Virus record (IMG/VR): IMGVR_UViG_3300032236_001244
Span: 1-64,000 of that record
Source: a virus
Length of the DNA stretch: 64,000 bases
Reading direction: 5' to 3' (one strand)
Shown here: piece after piece, positions 1-8,077 of the stretch
Layout of the letters: each line of letters begins with the position of its first letter
Position numbering within the stretch: position 1 is the stretch's first letter
The notes under the pieces: model-generated
The model's database searches: none
The model's input: only the letters and a program-made list of their open reading frames with translations
What the model was told of the DNA's origin: nothing
Position numbers and translations under genes: made by a program

Positions 1-2
1 GT

Positions 3-1262
3 AAGTCATTCCATTATTCAGACCTCGTTCCCTCGTTCGCCAGCGTTTTGCTGAAGGGCGACAAGGGCGGACACGAGTTTCACGGCAACCAGCACACGGG
101 CGGTATTGGCGGTGCGCCAAAAGACCCGAACCGTTGGCAAGTGTCGGCTGACCGCTATGGCTCGGAACAATCGTCGCCTTCTTCCAGCAAGCCCGAGGCT
201 TCGGAAGAAAAAATGCCCGATAGTGGTGAACACCCCAAGCGGTGGGCTGAAGCGGTTGTCGCCCAACTTGAAGCAGGGAAACAACCCAACATCAAGCCAC
301 ACGAACTAGGCATTCTTCTTGACCAAATGCGTGGCATGGGTAAAGAACACTCCACCGTGGACATTACGGAAGTTCGTATTAACGGAACCAAACTTATTGG
401 TGCTGACGGTCTTGGCTATACCCGTGACCAAATGCCCCAAATCCCAGATGACATGAGACAAAAGTTTTTTGACTACCTTGACAAAAAGGGCATTGGAAAC
501 TCGGCGGAGAAGGTAGACCCAACAACGCTTCAGCCTTCGCAAAAAGAAATAGCAGGGCCTCACACGGGTGATTTTTACCACGACATGGACGGCAAAATTC
601 CTCAAGACAAAACCATTCTGGTAACCAAGGACAACTATGTTCTTGACGGTCACCACCATTGGGCTGCTTCGGTTGCTGTTGCCCTTGATGACCCTTCGCA
701 AAAAATGTCGGTCATTCGTTTGGACGCCAACGCTAAAGACTTAATTGCCCTTGGTAATAAATTTGATGACGAAAACGGCATTGCTCGTCGTGCCATTGGA
801 AAGTCGTTCACCACCAAGGCGTTGCTTCGTGGTCAAGGCATTTACGCTGTGCTGAAGTCTGATAACGCCATTGCTCCAAGCGCTAAAGAAATTCTCCCAG
901 CGCACGAGGAAGACGAACCAAATTACAAGTCAATTTATGGTCGCCACCAAGCACTCGCCGTTGAACACATTGGGCTGGCGGACGGTCTTGACCTAAAGGC
1001 TTCGCAGTTGCGAGCGGACAACAATGGTGCTGATACCCCCAAGTCTCGTGCTTACTCCCAAGCAGCGGTTCTTAACCGACAGGCTGCTCAGGCGCACTTT
1101 ACGGCTGGAAACCAAGCGGACGAAAACTCTTACTCAACTTCCAAGGTTGAGGGTGGCTGGAAGCCAGCGGTTGGAACACCCAAGGTGAACGCCCGTTATG
1201 CCTCAAAACAAGCCTACGAAATGTCACGAACCGCTGACGAGGCAAACAAGCCATTGATGTAA
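3..1262 (+). CDS. Tagged protein with ParB-like domain (5' end outside window)
   Basis: The frame is open to the left window edge, so the gene probably starts outside; a TTG at 48 is the first start-type codon inside but cuts a continuous frame. The tag KGDKGGHEFHGNQ follows at once. The middle holds a motif of ParB/sulfiredoxin-like domains (ILVTKDNYVLDGHHHWAA, encoded near 625-680), a fold that binds or hydrolyses nucleotides or DNA. After it comes SFTTKALLRG, which resembles the N-termini of the two next genes and the small tagged genes, then an Ala/His-rich helical C-terminal domain. The protein thus looks like two fused modules. Function is unknown; a DNA- or nucleotide-directed accessory role is inferred. 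Confidence 0.7.
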   Translation, partial: KSFHYSDLVPSFASVLLKGDKGGHEFHGNQHTGGIGGAPKDPNRWQVSADRYGSEQSSPSSSKPEASEEKMPDSGEHPKRWAEAVVAQLEAGKQPNIKPHELGILLDQMRGMGKEHSTVDITEVRINGTKLIGADGLGYTRDQMPQIPDDMRQKFFDYLDKKGIGNSAEKVDPTTLQPSQKEIAGPHTGDFYHDMDGKIPQDKTILVTKDNYVLDGHHHWAASVAVALDDPSQKMSVIRLDANAKDLIALGNKFDDENGIARRAIGKSFTTKALLRGQGIYAVLKSDNAIAPSAKEILPAHEEDEPNYKSIYGRHQALAVEHIGLADGLDLKASQLRADNNGADTPKSRAYSQAAVLNRQAAQAHFTAGNQADENSYSTSKVEGGWKPAVGTPKVNARYASKQAYEMSRTADEANKPLM

Positions 1263-1266
1263 CGAA

Positions 1267-1294
1267 AAACCCCCCAGCCGTAGCCGAGGGGTTT
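1267..1294 (+). terminator. Hairpin terminator candidate
   Basis: A 7-bp stem (AAACCCC / GGGGTTT) starts a few bases after the stop at 1262. There is no long U-tract after it, so strength is uncertain. Confidence 0.45.
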
Positions 1295-1404
1295 CCGCTC
1301 CAGCGTTTGTCGTGTCGGACAACAATTGCTGTTCTAATTGCTTTGCCACACCTACTTGATGTGGTCGGCTGAATGGTAGCACACCCAAACGGGGTAAAAC
1401 AACC

Positions 1405-1424
1405 GGAATTTCCAAAGTCTGGTG
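1405..1424 (+). promoter_or_regulatory. Upstream element TTTCCAAAGTC
   Basis: The 11-mer TTTCCAAAGTC followed by a C/T and GGTGT lies about 40 nt before the start at 1458 and recurs near 7295 upstream of another gene. It may be a regulator site or part of a promoter. The rest of the 1263-1457 gap shows only the hairpin above. Confidence 0.25.
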
Positions 1425-1457
1425 TAGATTTAGTGCTAGAACACACGAAGGACAACC

Positions 1458-2003
1458 ATGGACAAGAACCGTTTTGAAGCCAATGAACTCCTAAAGGGTT
1501 CCGGCGACTACAACTACCGCCCCTCGCTCGTTCCATTTGGCGTTGCTGTAAACAACGACTTTGAGGTTCGTTCCGCTGACCTTTTCCGCCGTGCCGGTGA
1601 CATCATTGACACCCACGAAGCGGCTGCTTTTGGAAACACCGCTCCCTTGACCAAGGACGACTACGCTGAACTGTGCGAAGCGCACAAGGGCATTGCTGAC
1701 GGTCACATGGCGCTCGCACTCGCTCTTAAGGCGACCGATTTTGCTGGCAACATTCAGGCTATCTCCGCCCACGAAGCAGCCGGTGAAGCCCACCGCTCCG
1801 CTTCCAAGATTGCGGAAATGATGTTGGACAGCGAATTTCCTGCTGAATACAACAAGTTGTACCCCAACATGAGTTCCAACTCGTCACGGCTTGGTCGTAA
1901 TGCTGCTTGGGATAACGAGCCCAAGAATTGGAACTCAGCACACCGTGCGTTTGTGCTTTCTCGTCAGGCTTACAACAACACGGTATTTGACACGGGAATG
2001 TAG
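1458..2003 (+). CDS. Helical Ala/His-rich protein with FxxxxLLKG N-terminus
   Basis: This is a 181-residue protein with a good Shine-Dalgarno (GAAGGA) upstream of ATG. The N-terminus RFEANELLKGSGD resembles the FTxxxLL...KGD start of the tagged genes. The body is helical with repeated HxxA/AH patterns (SAHEAAGEAH, AHKGIADGH, SAHRAFVLSRQAY). The same pattern occurs in the next gene (AHDEAGEAH) and at the C-terminus of the first gene, so the three share one domain type. No known function recognised. It begins a plus-strand operon with the next two genes (gaps of 2 and 4 nt). Confidence 0.75.
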   Translation: MDKNRFEANELLKGSGDYNYRPSLVPFGVAVNNDFEVRSADLFRRAGDIIDTHEAAAFGNTAPLTKDDYAELCEAHKGIADGHMALALALKATDFAGNIQAISAHEAAGEAHRSASKIAEMMLDSEFPAEYNKLYPNMSSNSSRLGRNAAWDNEPKNWNSAHRAFVLSRQAYNNTVFDTGM

Positions 2004-2005
2004 TC

Positions 2006-2329
2006 GTGGAAGGTCACGACTTTACTAACAAGGCGTTGCTGAAGTCCTCACCGCTCATGCCCGTTTCCAAAGCAGCGACCGCCCGTGGTCACCGTGCCAA
2101 GGCTCAATGGCACCGTAATCGTGGTGCTGTTTTGATTAGCCACGGCTACCTTCCCCTCGCCAACCTTCACTACACCGCTGCTATGGCGCACGACGAGGCT
2201 GGTGAAGCGCATGAGGATAACTCCGACAACGGCTCAGAGCCCGTTTCGGCGTCCAGCGTGGCAAATACCGCCTCGGCTGTTGCTTCAAACGCTGAAGCCT
2301 CTGCTGGGGCTTCTAGCGTGGGCTCGTAG
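2006..2329 (+). CDS. Small Ala/His-rich protein, paralogue of preceding gene
   Basis: The 107-residue protein starts at a GTG two bases after the previous stop, so it is probably translationally coupled. The N-terminus DFTNKALLKSSP matches the FTxxxLL start signature of the tagged genes, but the KGD/GHEFHGNQ tag is absent. A short helical region with AHDEAGEAH follows, then an Ala/Ser-rich tail. Function unknown. Confidence 0.65.
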   Translation: MEGHDFTNKALLKSSPLMPVSKAATARGHRAKAQWHRNRGAVLISHGYLPLANLHYTAAMAHDEAGEAHEDNSDNGSEPVSASSVANTASAVASNAEASAGASSVGS

Positions 2330-2333
2330 CCCC

Positions 2334-3086
2334 ATGGCGTCCGGCTTTACCAACGCCGAACTTCTTTATCCGCTCACCAAGGGTGACAAAGAAGGACACG
2401 AGTTTCACGGCAACCAATGGCGCACTGTGGGTGGTGAAGCAAAGACCCCCTCTTCACGCCCACCTGTAGGAACATTCCAATTTTCAGACAACGAAATCAA
2501 GACACTTGCTGAATTGGTGTCTAAGGAATACAACACTTCGGGCGAAAAAATTGACGCCATTGCTGTCAATGTTTCCAAAATGTTGGGAATGGACAAACCG
2601 GCAACTGTTGTCACTTCATCTCCCAATGGGGAAAAGCCAGATTTTTACCGTGGTTGCGACCAAGAGGGCGCTGAAAGTTTGAAGTACGAATTGGAGCATT
2701 ACGGCGGTGCTGGAGTTGGCAAATCAGGCGGAGCGATTTCTGGTGCTGGTGTTTACGCCAGCAGGGACATCAATGTTGCCAATGAATACGCAAACAATAA
2801 AAACGACGGCGTAGTTGTACAAATGTGGGTAGACCCAGAAGCCAAAATTTGCTCTGGCGAAGAAGCCGGTCGTTTGCTTTACGATTTAAACACTAAGTTT
2901 TCTGAAGCCAATGCCCGTGGCGACATTGACAGCCAGCAATTAAAACAATTGCGTATCCTTACCTTGTCTCCAAGTTTTGCTGCTATGTCTTATGGTTATC
3001 AGGCTGTTCATACGCCCGATTTTCAGGGTGGTGAATTGGTTGTTTTAGACCGCTCAATTCTTAAAGTTAAATTGCCGAAATCCTAA
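2334..3086 (+). CDS. Tagged ADP-ribosyltransferase-like protein
   Basis: I chose the ATG at 2334 (250 residues) over the longer frame from 2202 because it begins exactly with the conserved start SGFTNAELLYPLTKGD, followed by GHEFHGNQW. The remaining ~210 residues carry an ADP-ribosyltransferase-like layout: an Arg in DFYRG, a Ser-containing strand followed by GVYASRDINVANEYA, and an acidic residue near the end (GGELVVLDRS). In this family the fold transfers ADP-ribose from NAD+ to a protein. The target cannot be read from sequence; host proteins are inferred. The stop codon lies inside a 22-nt tandem repeat. Confidence 0.65.
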   Translation: MASGFTNAELLYPLTKGDKEGHEFHGNQWRTVGGEAKTPSSRPPVGTFQFSDNEIKTLAELVSKEYNTSGEKIDAIAVNVSKMLGMDKPATVVTSSPNGEKPDFYRGCDQEGAESLKYELEHYGGAGVGKSGGAISGAGVYASRDINVANEYANNKNDGVVVQMWVDPEAKICSGEEAGRLLYDLNTKFSEANARGDIDSQQLKQLRILTLSPSFAAMSYGYQAVHTPDFQGGELVVLDRSILKVKLPKS

Positions 3087-3112
3087 AGTTAAATTGCCAA
3101 AATCCTAAAGTT
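3062..3112 (+). repeat. 22-nt direct tandem repeat across a stop codon
   Basis: Two full copies (3062-3083 and 3084-3105, differing at one base) and the first 7 nt of a third. The TAA stop of the ART-like gene is the first codon of copy 2. Confidence 0.8.
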
Positions 3113-3138
3113 GGCGAAGGCAACGAAACCTCAGCGCC

Positions 3139-3462
3139 CTAGATTTCGCTAGGCAAATTTGGAGCCACACCCCACACAACTGCTTTGCGACCCGAGCGCA
3201 CAATGCGACGCTCTCCGGTGTCCACGACATAGCCTTTCTTGACCAGAGAAACACGGCACGGGCGTTCGCTGTTTCCTTCCATGTTCATGGCGGTACACAG
3301 TTCTTCGTCGGTCAGTGCGCCTTGCTTGAGGACATTGAGCATTTTGATTTGAAGCGCAGGAAACTTGTGAGCCACCGACAAAGCAGCCGCTCGTGAGGTG
3401 TCGCTATGGCGTTGGTGCGCTGGGATTTCGTAGTTGCTATCAAAGAATGTTGTTTGGGTCAT
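3139..3462 (-). CDS. Winged-helix-like small protein
   Basis: The 107-residue protein follows the helicase by 3 nt with the Shine-Dalgarno inside the helicase end (AGAGAGGAA), so the two are co-translated. It shows a helix-turn-helix-like middle (ALTDEELCTAMN) followed by a basic strand-rich C-terminus, as in winged-helix DNA-binding proteins. Its last residues carry a SGRKAVVWG strand. A role in DNA binding near the helicase is inferred only from context. Confidence 0.7.
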   Translation of the reverse strand: MTQTTFFDSNYEIPAHQRHSDTSRAAALSVAHKFPALQIKMLNVLKQGALTDEELCTAMNMEGNSERPCRVSLVKKGYVVDTGERRIVRSGRKAVVWGVAPNLPSEI

Positions 3463-3465
3463 TTC

Positions 3466-6400
3466 CTATTCCTCTCTTAAGGTTTCCATTCCTCGCTCAG
3501 CGAGGCTTACGATTAGGTCGCCAATCATGGAGTTAACTTCCTCTTCGTCATCTAGCGAACCGTCAATGGCACGGTTTACAATAGAACGCTTGTGGTCAAT
3601 CAGCATGGCAATGTCTTCGTCAATGGTGTTTGCCGTGAGCATGAGCCATGCGGTCACGCTGTCCTTTTGACCAATGCGGTGGCAGCGGTCTGCGCCTTGC
3701 TCCATGTCGCTGGGCGTCCAGCCTTGCTCTAGGAAAAGAACATCACTCGCTGCTGTTAGGGTCAGACCCACTCCGGCTGCTTTGATGTTACAGGCGATTA
3801 CCTTTTGGTCGTCGGAGTTTTGGAAAAGGTCTACCGCTTGCTGGCGCTTATCTCCGGTCAAACCACCTTGGATTTTTACGCCGTTGCTGAACTTATCCGC
3901 AACCATGTCTACGACATCACGGTGCCAACCAAACACGACCAACTTCTTGTCTTGCTCTAGGAAATTGTCAATCCATTCCTGAGCCGACTTCATTTTCGCC
4001 TTAGCAGCGAGTTGCTTCAAGGTGGTGATTGAAACCAACTGCTCGGCGCCACGGGCTCGCATGGCTTTGCGCCACGCTTCGTTTTGGGCTTCTTTGTCGG
4101 TCGCACCGCTTTCACGGGCAAGTTCCAAGGCAAGTTGGGCAAGATACTTAATAATGTCCGCCTCAGCCTTTTTGTATTCCTTCATAATTGTGGGGTCACC
4201 CTCAACGAGGACGGTACTCCAAATCTTGGGTGGTAATTCGGTAAGGACTTCCGCTTTGCGTCGGCGCACATAACAACTTGAGCGTAACTTTCGGTTAAGC
4301 GAAGCAAGGCTCTTGGCGTTGGCACGACCATAGGTTCCACGGAATGCTGTTGCCCCACCAAATTCGTCCAAGCGATTAATAACCCGAAGTTGGGTGATTA
4401 TTTCGGTTGGCGTATTAACAATTGCTGTTCCGGAAAGGCATACACGAACTCCGCCCTCAACAACCTTGTCGCTTAACTTTACGCAAGCCTTAGAGCGTTG
4501 TGCTGAACCGTTTTTGATGTAGTGGCTCTCGTCAAGAACAATTCCCTTAAGGGGTGGCAGTTTTTCAACCCAATGGGTCAAGATGTCGTAATTGACAACA
4601 TAAACATCTGCGTCGGGCGTGTTCCCCGTTGTTCCGCTGATTACCTTGACACGAGCGTGTGGTATCCAACGGTTAATTTCACGCTCCCAATTCAACTTCA
4701 GCGAGGCTGGGCAAACAACAACCGCTGGGAAGGCTTGCGCTGCTTGGAGAACGCCGATACCTTGGACGGTGTTGTGAGTGACCAAGTAATGCTCAATTAC
4801 ATACAAATGGTCTGGTGCGTCTACGGAAATACAGGTCACGGGTGCGTCGCCCATGGGTTCAATGCTTTTGATGTTTCGGCTGGGGGTGTATTTGGTCGGC
4901 TTTTTCCATGCCTCTACTTTGCGAGGCAGTAGAAAGGGGCAGTCCATAAGTTTGATGTTTACACGGTAAGCCAATTCTCCGTATGGTTCACCGTTTTTTG
5001 TTGGTTGCTTAGTGTTTCGTCGCACCACCCCACCAAGGCTAAGAACCAACTCCGCAACTCCGTCCGCCAAGTCTTTGCTAATACTGACATACTCATTAGT
5101 TCCTTCAGCCCCAGCGTGACCGTCGGTGTCCATAAGACCCCGAAGCAAGGCTAAGCGGTCTTGCGCTGATGAGCGTAAGTACTTTTCGGGAATAAACTTA
5201 CTGCCGGACTTTTGGCGCAATCCCATAGCGTCAAGTGTGCGTCGTAAGACATTTGGTGAACCAGCGTGTTGGGAGATAATTGCGTAATCATAATTGCCCA
5301 AATGCTTCACAGAAAGTGTTGAAGGAATACGCTTGGAAACTTCTTGAACAATAAAACTGTCTGCTGAGGAAATGTGGACTTTCGCTCCACCAATTGCTCC
5401 GTCGCCCAAAAGTAGCCCGAGAAGGTACGGGTCAATTGGCAAAGGTTCGTTTTGCCCCTCAAATTCAACGGGCTGAACTAATGGAATTCGCCACTTCAAG
5501 TTTCCGGCACCGTCAATCAATTGATTGGCAAGGTCTTTAGTTTCCTTGACGAGCCACTTATCTGGGTTTCGGTGACCATTTTGGACAGACTGAACAGCCC
5601 AAAGATGTTCGCCGTCTACAATCGTTTCCGAACCGTCATTGAACGAAACACGGTAAGTGGGAATTACGCCACGAGGGAAAACACCCGTTATGGTTGTAGC
5701 CCTACCGTTGGAACCGATAACCGTATCGCCAACGGCAAGGTTTTCAATGTTTGTCCAACCCTTGGGAGTTAGAACTTTGGTTCCGTGAACATTGCCCTTG
5801 CCCAGTCCCATTTCGTCGCCAATCAACACGCCACCCGTGGTTGGTTCGGTTTGCGTCCAATTGCCCTCGTGGTGTTCGTATCCCATTGAGCGCATGGCGT
5901 AGGCAATACCGGCTCGCTGGAAGGGAAACGGCTGAAAGGTGTCGTTGCCCAAACCATTGACCCAAATTTGAGCGTCTTTTGCTTGCGAAGCGTCAATTAC
6001 CGCTTGAACGCCCTCGGCTTCGTGAAGCAACTCTTTGGCTTCTTCGGACAAACGAGCCTTGTGCTGTTCTGCGAACTTCAGAACCTCATCTGAACTCTCA
6101 ATTGGAACAAGCCACGCACGAATTGGTGGTGACCAAACCGAACCAGGCATTTGTCGGACTTGGCTAATCATCTCGCTGTCGTAGTTAAATGACAGTGCGA
6201 AATTGCGCCCGTGTACCGCAATGGTCGGAGTGGTGATTACCTCAACATCAGGCAAACGCTGGACATCAAGGCTCATAAAAATTTGGTGTTCTTCGGCAAT
6301 ACGGCGCAACAAAGTTACGCTCGTTTTTGGAATGACCCAAGTTTTGTCGGTAGCGTTCCAACGGCGCCCCTGAATGGTGCGAACAGCGTCAAGAATTATT

Positions 6401-6954
6401 GGGTTGTAATCAAACTTGATTACAATCTCGCCCTTCTCCAACACTGCTGAACCAGCCCACTCTTTTTTATCGGGCGTTGGTGCTGATGAAAGGATTGCCT
6501 TGGCACGGTCGGTAACGGGAATTTTGTTTCGTTCAGCCCATTGGAGAACGGAACCATACTTGGCGACGGAAACTTGCCAGCCCTTAACGGGGCTGTTCCA
6601 AAAAGCGCCAAGCGCAACTTTGGGGTAAGCGCTGTCTCCCCATGGAAGGAAAACGAGGACGGCGCCATTCCGAACATCTACGCAACGGACGCCACGAAGT
6701 TTGTTTGACGCTTTGGGCTCGGTGATTGCGCTGTAGTCAATGCCAACGGAAGCAAGTTGGGTTTTGTACTTGGCAAGCATTTCCCATACTTCACGCTGAA
6801 CTTCGGGTTGCCACGCTTCTGCTGGCACTTTCGCAATAGCATTGCCAAACTTTGTATCAGACCCGTTAAAACCAACGCCGTCCTGTGTCACCGCACCGTC
6901 ATCTACGCTGGCAAGCGCAAGGACTGCTTGAACGAGTAACGGGTCAGTTGGCAT
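3466..6954 (-). CDS. HARP-SNF2 type helicase precursor with class 3 intein
   Basis: The 1162-residue precursor has three N-terminal HARP-like repeats (about residues 85-155, 170-225, 245-300; pattern W..P...W.VP) and then a SNF2-type ATPase core with GDEMGLGK|T Walker A, DESH box (VLDESHYIKNG) and helicase C motifs (HRIGQKD). HARP plus SNF2 is the architecture of SMARCAL1, which rewinds single-stranded DNA; a fork-remodelling or recombination role is inferred. The Walker A Lys386 and Thr729 are split by a 342-residue intein, so the ATPase is inactive until splicing yields an 820-residue protein. The start at 6954 lies 8 nt after a TATTAT -10 box. Confidence 0.9.
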   Translation of the reverse strand: MPTDPLLVQAVLALASVDDGAVTQDGVGFNGSDTKFGNAIAKVPAEAWQPEVQREVWEMLAKYKTQLASVGIDYSAITEPKASNKLRGVRCVDVRNGAVLVFLPWGDSAYPKVALGAFWNSPVKGWQVSVAKYGSVLQWAERNKIPVTDRAKAILSSAPTPDKKEWAGSAVLEKGEIVIKFDYNPIILDAVRTIQGRRWNATDKTWVIPKTSVTLLRRIAEEHQIFMSLDVQRLPDVEVITTPTIAVHGRNFALSFNYDSEMISQVRQMPGSVWSPPIRAWLVPIESSDEVLKFAEQHKARLSEEAKELLHEAEGVQAVIDASQAKDAQIWVNGLGNDTFQPFPFQRAGIAYAMRSMGYEHHEGNWTQTEPTTGGVLIGDEMGLGKGNVHGTKVLTPKGWTNIENLAVGDTVIGSNGRATTITGVFPRGVIPTYRVSFNDGSETIVDGEHLWAVQSVQNGHRNPDKWLVKETKDLANQLIDGAGNLKWRIPLVQPVEFEGQNEPLPIDPYLLGLLLGDGAIGGAKVHISSADSFIVQEVSKRIPSTLSVKHLGNYDYAIISQHAGSPNVLRRTLDAMGLRQKSGSKFIPEKYLRSSAQDRLALLRGLMDTDGHAGAEGTNEYVSISKDLADGVAELVLSLGGVVRRNTKQPTKNGEPYGELAYRVNIKLMDCPFLLPRKVEAWKKPTKYTPSRNIKSIEPMGDAPVTCISVDAPDHLYVIEHYLVTHNTVQGIGVLQAAQAFPAVVVCPASLKLNWEREINRWIPHARVKVISGTTGNTPDADVYVVNYDILTHWVEKLPPLKGIVLDESHYIKNGSAQRSKACVKLSDKVVEGGVRVCLSGTAIVNTPTEIITQLRVINRLDEFGGATAFRGTYGRANAKSLASLNRKLRSSCYVRRRKAEVLTELPPKIWSTVLVEGDPTIMKEYKKAEADIIKYLAQLALELARESGATDKEAQNEAWRKAMRARGAEQLVSITTLKQLAAKAKMKSAQEWIDNFLEQDKKLVVFGWHRDVVDMVADKFSNGVKIQGGLTGDKRQQAVDLFQNSDDQKVIACNIKAAGVGLTLTAASDVLFLEQGWTPSDMEQGADRCHRIGQKDSVTAWLMLTANTIDEDIAMLIDHKRSIVNRAIDGSLDDEEEVNSMIGDLIVSLAERGMETLREE
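4771..5796 (-). mobile_element. Class 3 intein with LAGLIDADG homing endonuclease
   Basis: Residues 387-728 of the helicase interrupt the P-loop between Lys and Thr. Block A begins with Gly (GNVHGTKVLTPKG) rather than Cys or Ser. The class 3 W-C-T signature is present: Trp452 in GEHLWAV (block B), Cys708 in VTCISVD (block F:4), Thr729 at +1; the intein ends YLVTHN. Two dodecapeptide motifs (LLGLLLGDGAIGG, LLRGLMDTDGHAG) mark an apparently intact DOD endonuclease. Class 3 inteins use the block F Cys to start splicing because residue 1 is not a nucleophile. Confidence 0.9.
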
Positions 6955-6962
6955 ACCGTCTT

Positions 6963-6991
6963 ATAATAGCACGGTTTAGTGGTGAAGTGAA
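6963..6991 (-). promoter_or_regulatory. Promoter of helicase gene, leaderless layout
   Basis: TTCACT, 17 nt, TATTAT, then 8 nt to the ATG at 6954. The stretch ACTAAACCGTGCTA in the spacer and -10 recurs in the plus-strand promoter before the Gam gene (14131-14145). Confidence 0.55.
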
Positions 6992-6994
6992 GAA

Positions 6995-7258
6995 CTACTT
7001 ATCTCGGTTGTGGTGCTTGTAAAGGGCTTGGTCGGTCGTGCCAGCCCATTCAGCAATCTTGCGCCAAGTCACGCCGTGGTCACGAAGGCGAGTAACGGTC
7101 TGACGACGCTCACGACCCAACTCCACGACCTCTTGCTCGTGCTTACGCATTTGAGCGCAAATGTCCTTGATGTGGGTCAGCAACGAGGCAACCTCGGGGG
7201 AAAAATCGGCTTCCAATTCCTTGCGACTTGGCAGTGGGGTAATGGGTTCTTTAGACAT
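6995..7258 (-). CDS. Small helix-turn-helix protein
   Basis: I chose the ATG at 7258 (87 residues) because AAGGAGA lies upstream; the longer frame to 7390 has no ribosome site. The N-terminal half is a predicted coiled helix; the C-terminal half (RLRDHGVTWRKIAEWAGTT) is a helix-turn-helix of the sigma-70 region 4/Sigma-like or resolvase type. Probably a small DNA-binding regulator. It lies before the helicase in the same direction, separated by the helicase promoter. Confidence 0.75.
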   Translation of the reverse strand: MSKEPITPLPSRKELEADFSPEVASLLTHIKDICAQMRKHEQEVVELGRERRQTVTRLRDHGVTWRKIAEWAGTTDQALYKHHNRDK

Positions 7259-7276
7259 TGTGGTGTTCTCCTTGTA

Positions 7277-7312
7277 AGTCACAGTGTAGTGGGGTTTCCA
7301 AAGTCCGGTGTT
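7277..7312 (-). promoter_or_regulatory. -10 box with GGACTTTGGAAA element
   Basis: Minus strand shows GGACTTTGGAAA and then TACACT about 25 nt before the ribosome site of the HTH gene. The first element is the reverse complement of the motif found before 1458. No convincing -35 box is seen. Confidence 0.3.
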
Positions 7313-7456
7313 GTGTAACGGGGTTGGTCGCAGTATCACCAATAAATTTACGGAAATAAAACTTTTGTCGTATTGGCTTCTGTACGCCAAATTTTACACC
7401 CAATACTAAGTATTGGAAACCAATCTTTACCGTGCTACGAGGAAGGTGGGTGCTGT

Positions 7457-7630
7457 TTAGTTTTTGTTGAAGTCCGGGTTGGAAGGGTGGCGGAGCCGTG
7501 CCTTCCGTTCTTCGTTGATGTGCTGTTCATGGAACCATTCGCCGGAAACAAAAAAACCACGGACACGACAAATAAGGCAATGACCGTAATCGTCGGGGCT
7601 AGACGAGTTTTCAAATTCGTGTTTTTCCAT
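7457..7630 (-). CDS. Small hypothetical protein with CxxC
   Basis: This 57-residue frame starts 7 nt after a consensus promoter and contains HCLICRVRG, a possible metal site, in an acidic-to-basic protein. It fills what would otherwise be a 440-nt gap. A different overlapping frame (7435-7647) was rejected. Function unknown. Confidence 0.6.
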   Translation of the reverse strand: MEKHEFENSSSPDDYGHCLICRVRGFFVSGEWFHEQHINEERKARLRHPSNPDFNKN

Positions 7631-7637
7631 AAACGAC

Positions 7638-7665
7638 AGTCTATCAACTATTGTTTAGTTGTCAA
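7638..7665 (-). promoter_or_regulatory. Consensus sigma-70-type promoter, leaderless
   Basis: TTGACA, 16 nt, TAGACT, then 7 nt to ATG at 7630. There is no room for a Shine-Dalgarno, so the mRNA would start at or next to the start codon. Confidence 0.7.
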
Positions 7666-7697
7666 GGGTTTTCCAATGTACTCGTGAAGGTACTTGA

Positions 7698-8072
7698 TTA
7701 GCAATCTTGTATTGGTGTGATTGTCAATTCCAATGCGTCCTTGCCGTACAAAGGGGCTAGGAAGGTCAGTTTGAGGACGATACCAGCATGGTCGTCTATC
7801 AGCACCCCAGCGTCTACCAAGCCGTCAATTCCGGCTTTGGCTAGTGGGAAACACGCACCAACATCTTGCCTGTATCTGGCGTTCAGCACATAAGGTTGGA
7901 CAACAACTTCTATTTGCTCCATGTGTGGAACCATGGCTTCTTGAGCAAGGTCGCAAAACGCTTGTCGCCACTCTTTGGTCTTTTTTGCCCTGACCATGTG
8001 GTGAACCGTTCGCTCTTTGTTGAGCGTAAAGTCGGGGCGTTCCTCGTAAGTCAATGTGTACGAGTTTTCCAT
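7698..8072 (-). CDS. rusA: RusA-type Holliday junction resolvase
   Basis: The 124-residue protein has the RusA family length and pattern: an aspartate in RYRQDVGACFPLAKAGIDGLVDAGVLIDDHAGIV, with the D..N/D.....K...D.L...G...DD spacing that forms the metal site of this dimeric junction-cutting nuclease. It would resolve branched DNA made during recombination-dependent replication before packaging. It starts a few nt after the preceding stop, so it belongs to one operon with the proteasome-like gene. A RusA role is well supported; junction specificity is taken from the family. Confidence 0.8.
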   Translation of the reverse strand: MENSYTLTYEERPDFTLNKERTVHHMVRAKKTKEWRQAFCDLAQEAMVPHMEQIEVVVQPYVLNARYRQDVGACFPLAKAGIDGLVDAGVLIDDHAGIVLKLTFLAPLYGKDALELTITPIQDC

Positions 8073-8077
8073 GGTAA

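Noticed and set aside
48-1262. TTG at 48 as the true start of the first gene
   Set aside because: The frame is open to the left edge, and no ribosome site precedes the TTG; treated as a partial gene.
2202-2333. Longer start for the tagged ART-like gene
   Set aside because: The extra residues overlap the preceding gene in another frame; ATG at 2334 gives the conserved N-terminus.
7435-7647. 70-residue minus-strand frame
   Set aside because: The overlapping frame 7457-7630 starts exactly after a leaderless-type promoter and has a more protein-like composition.
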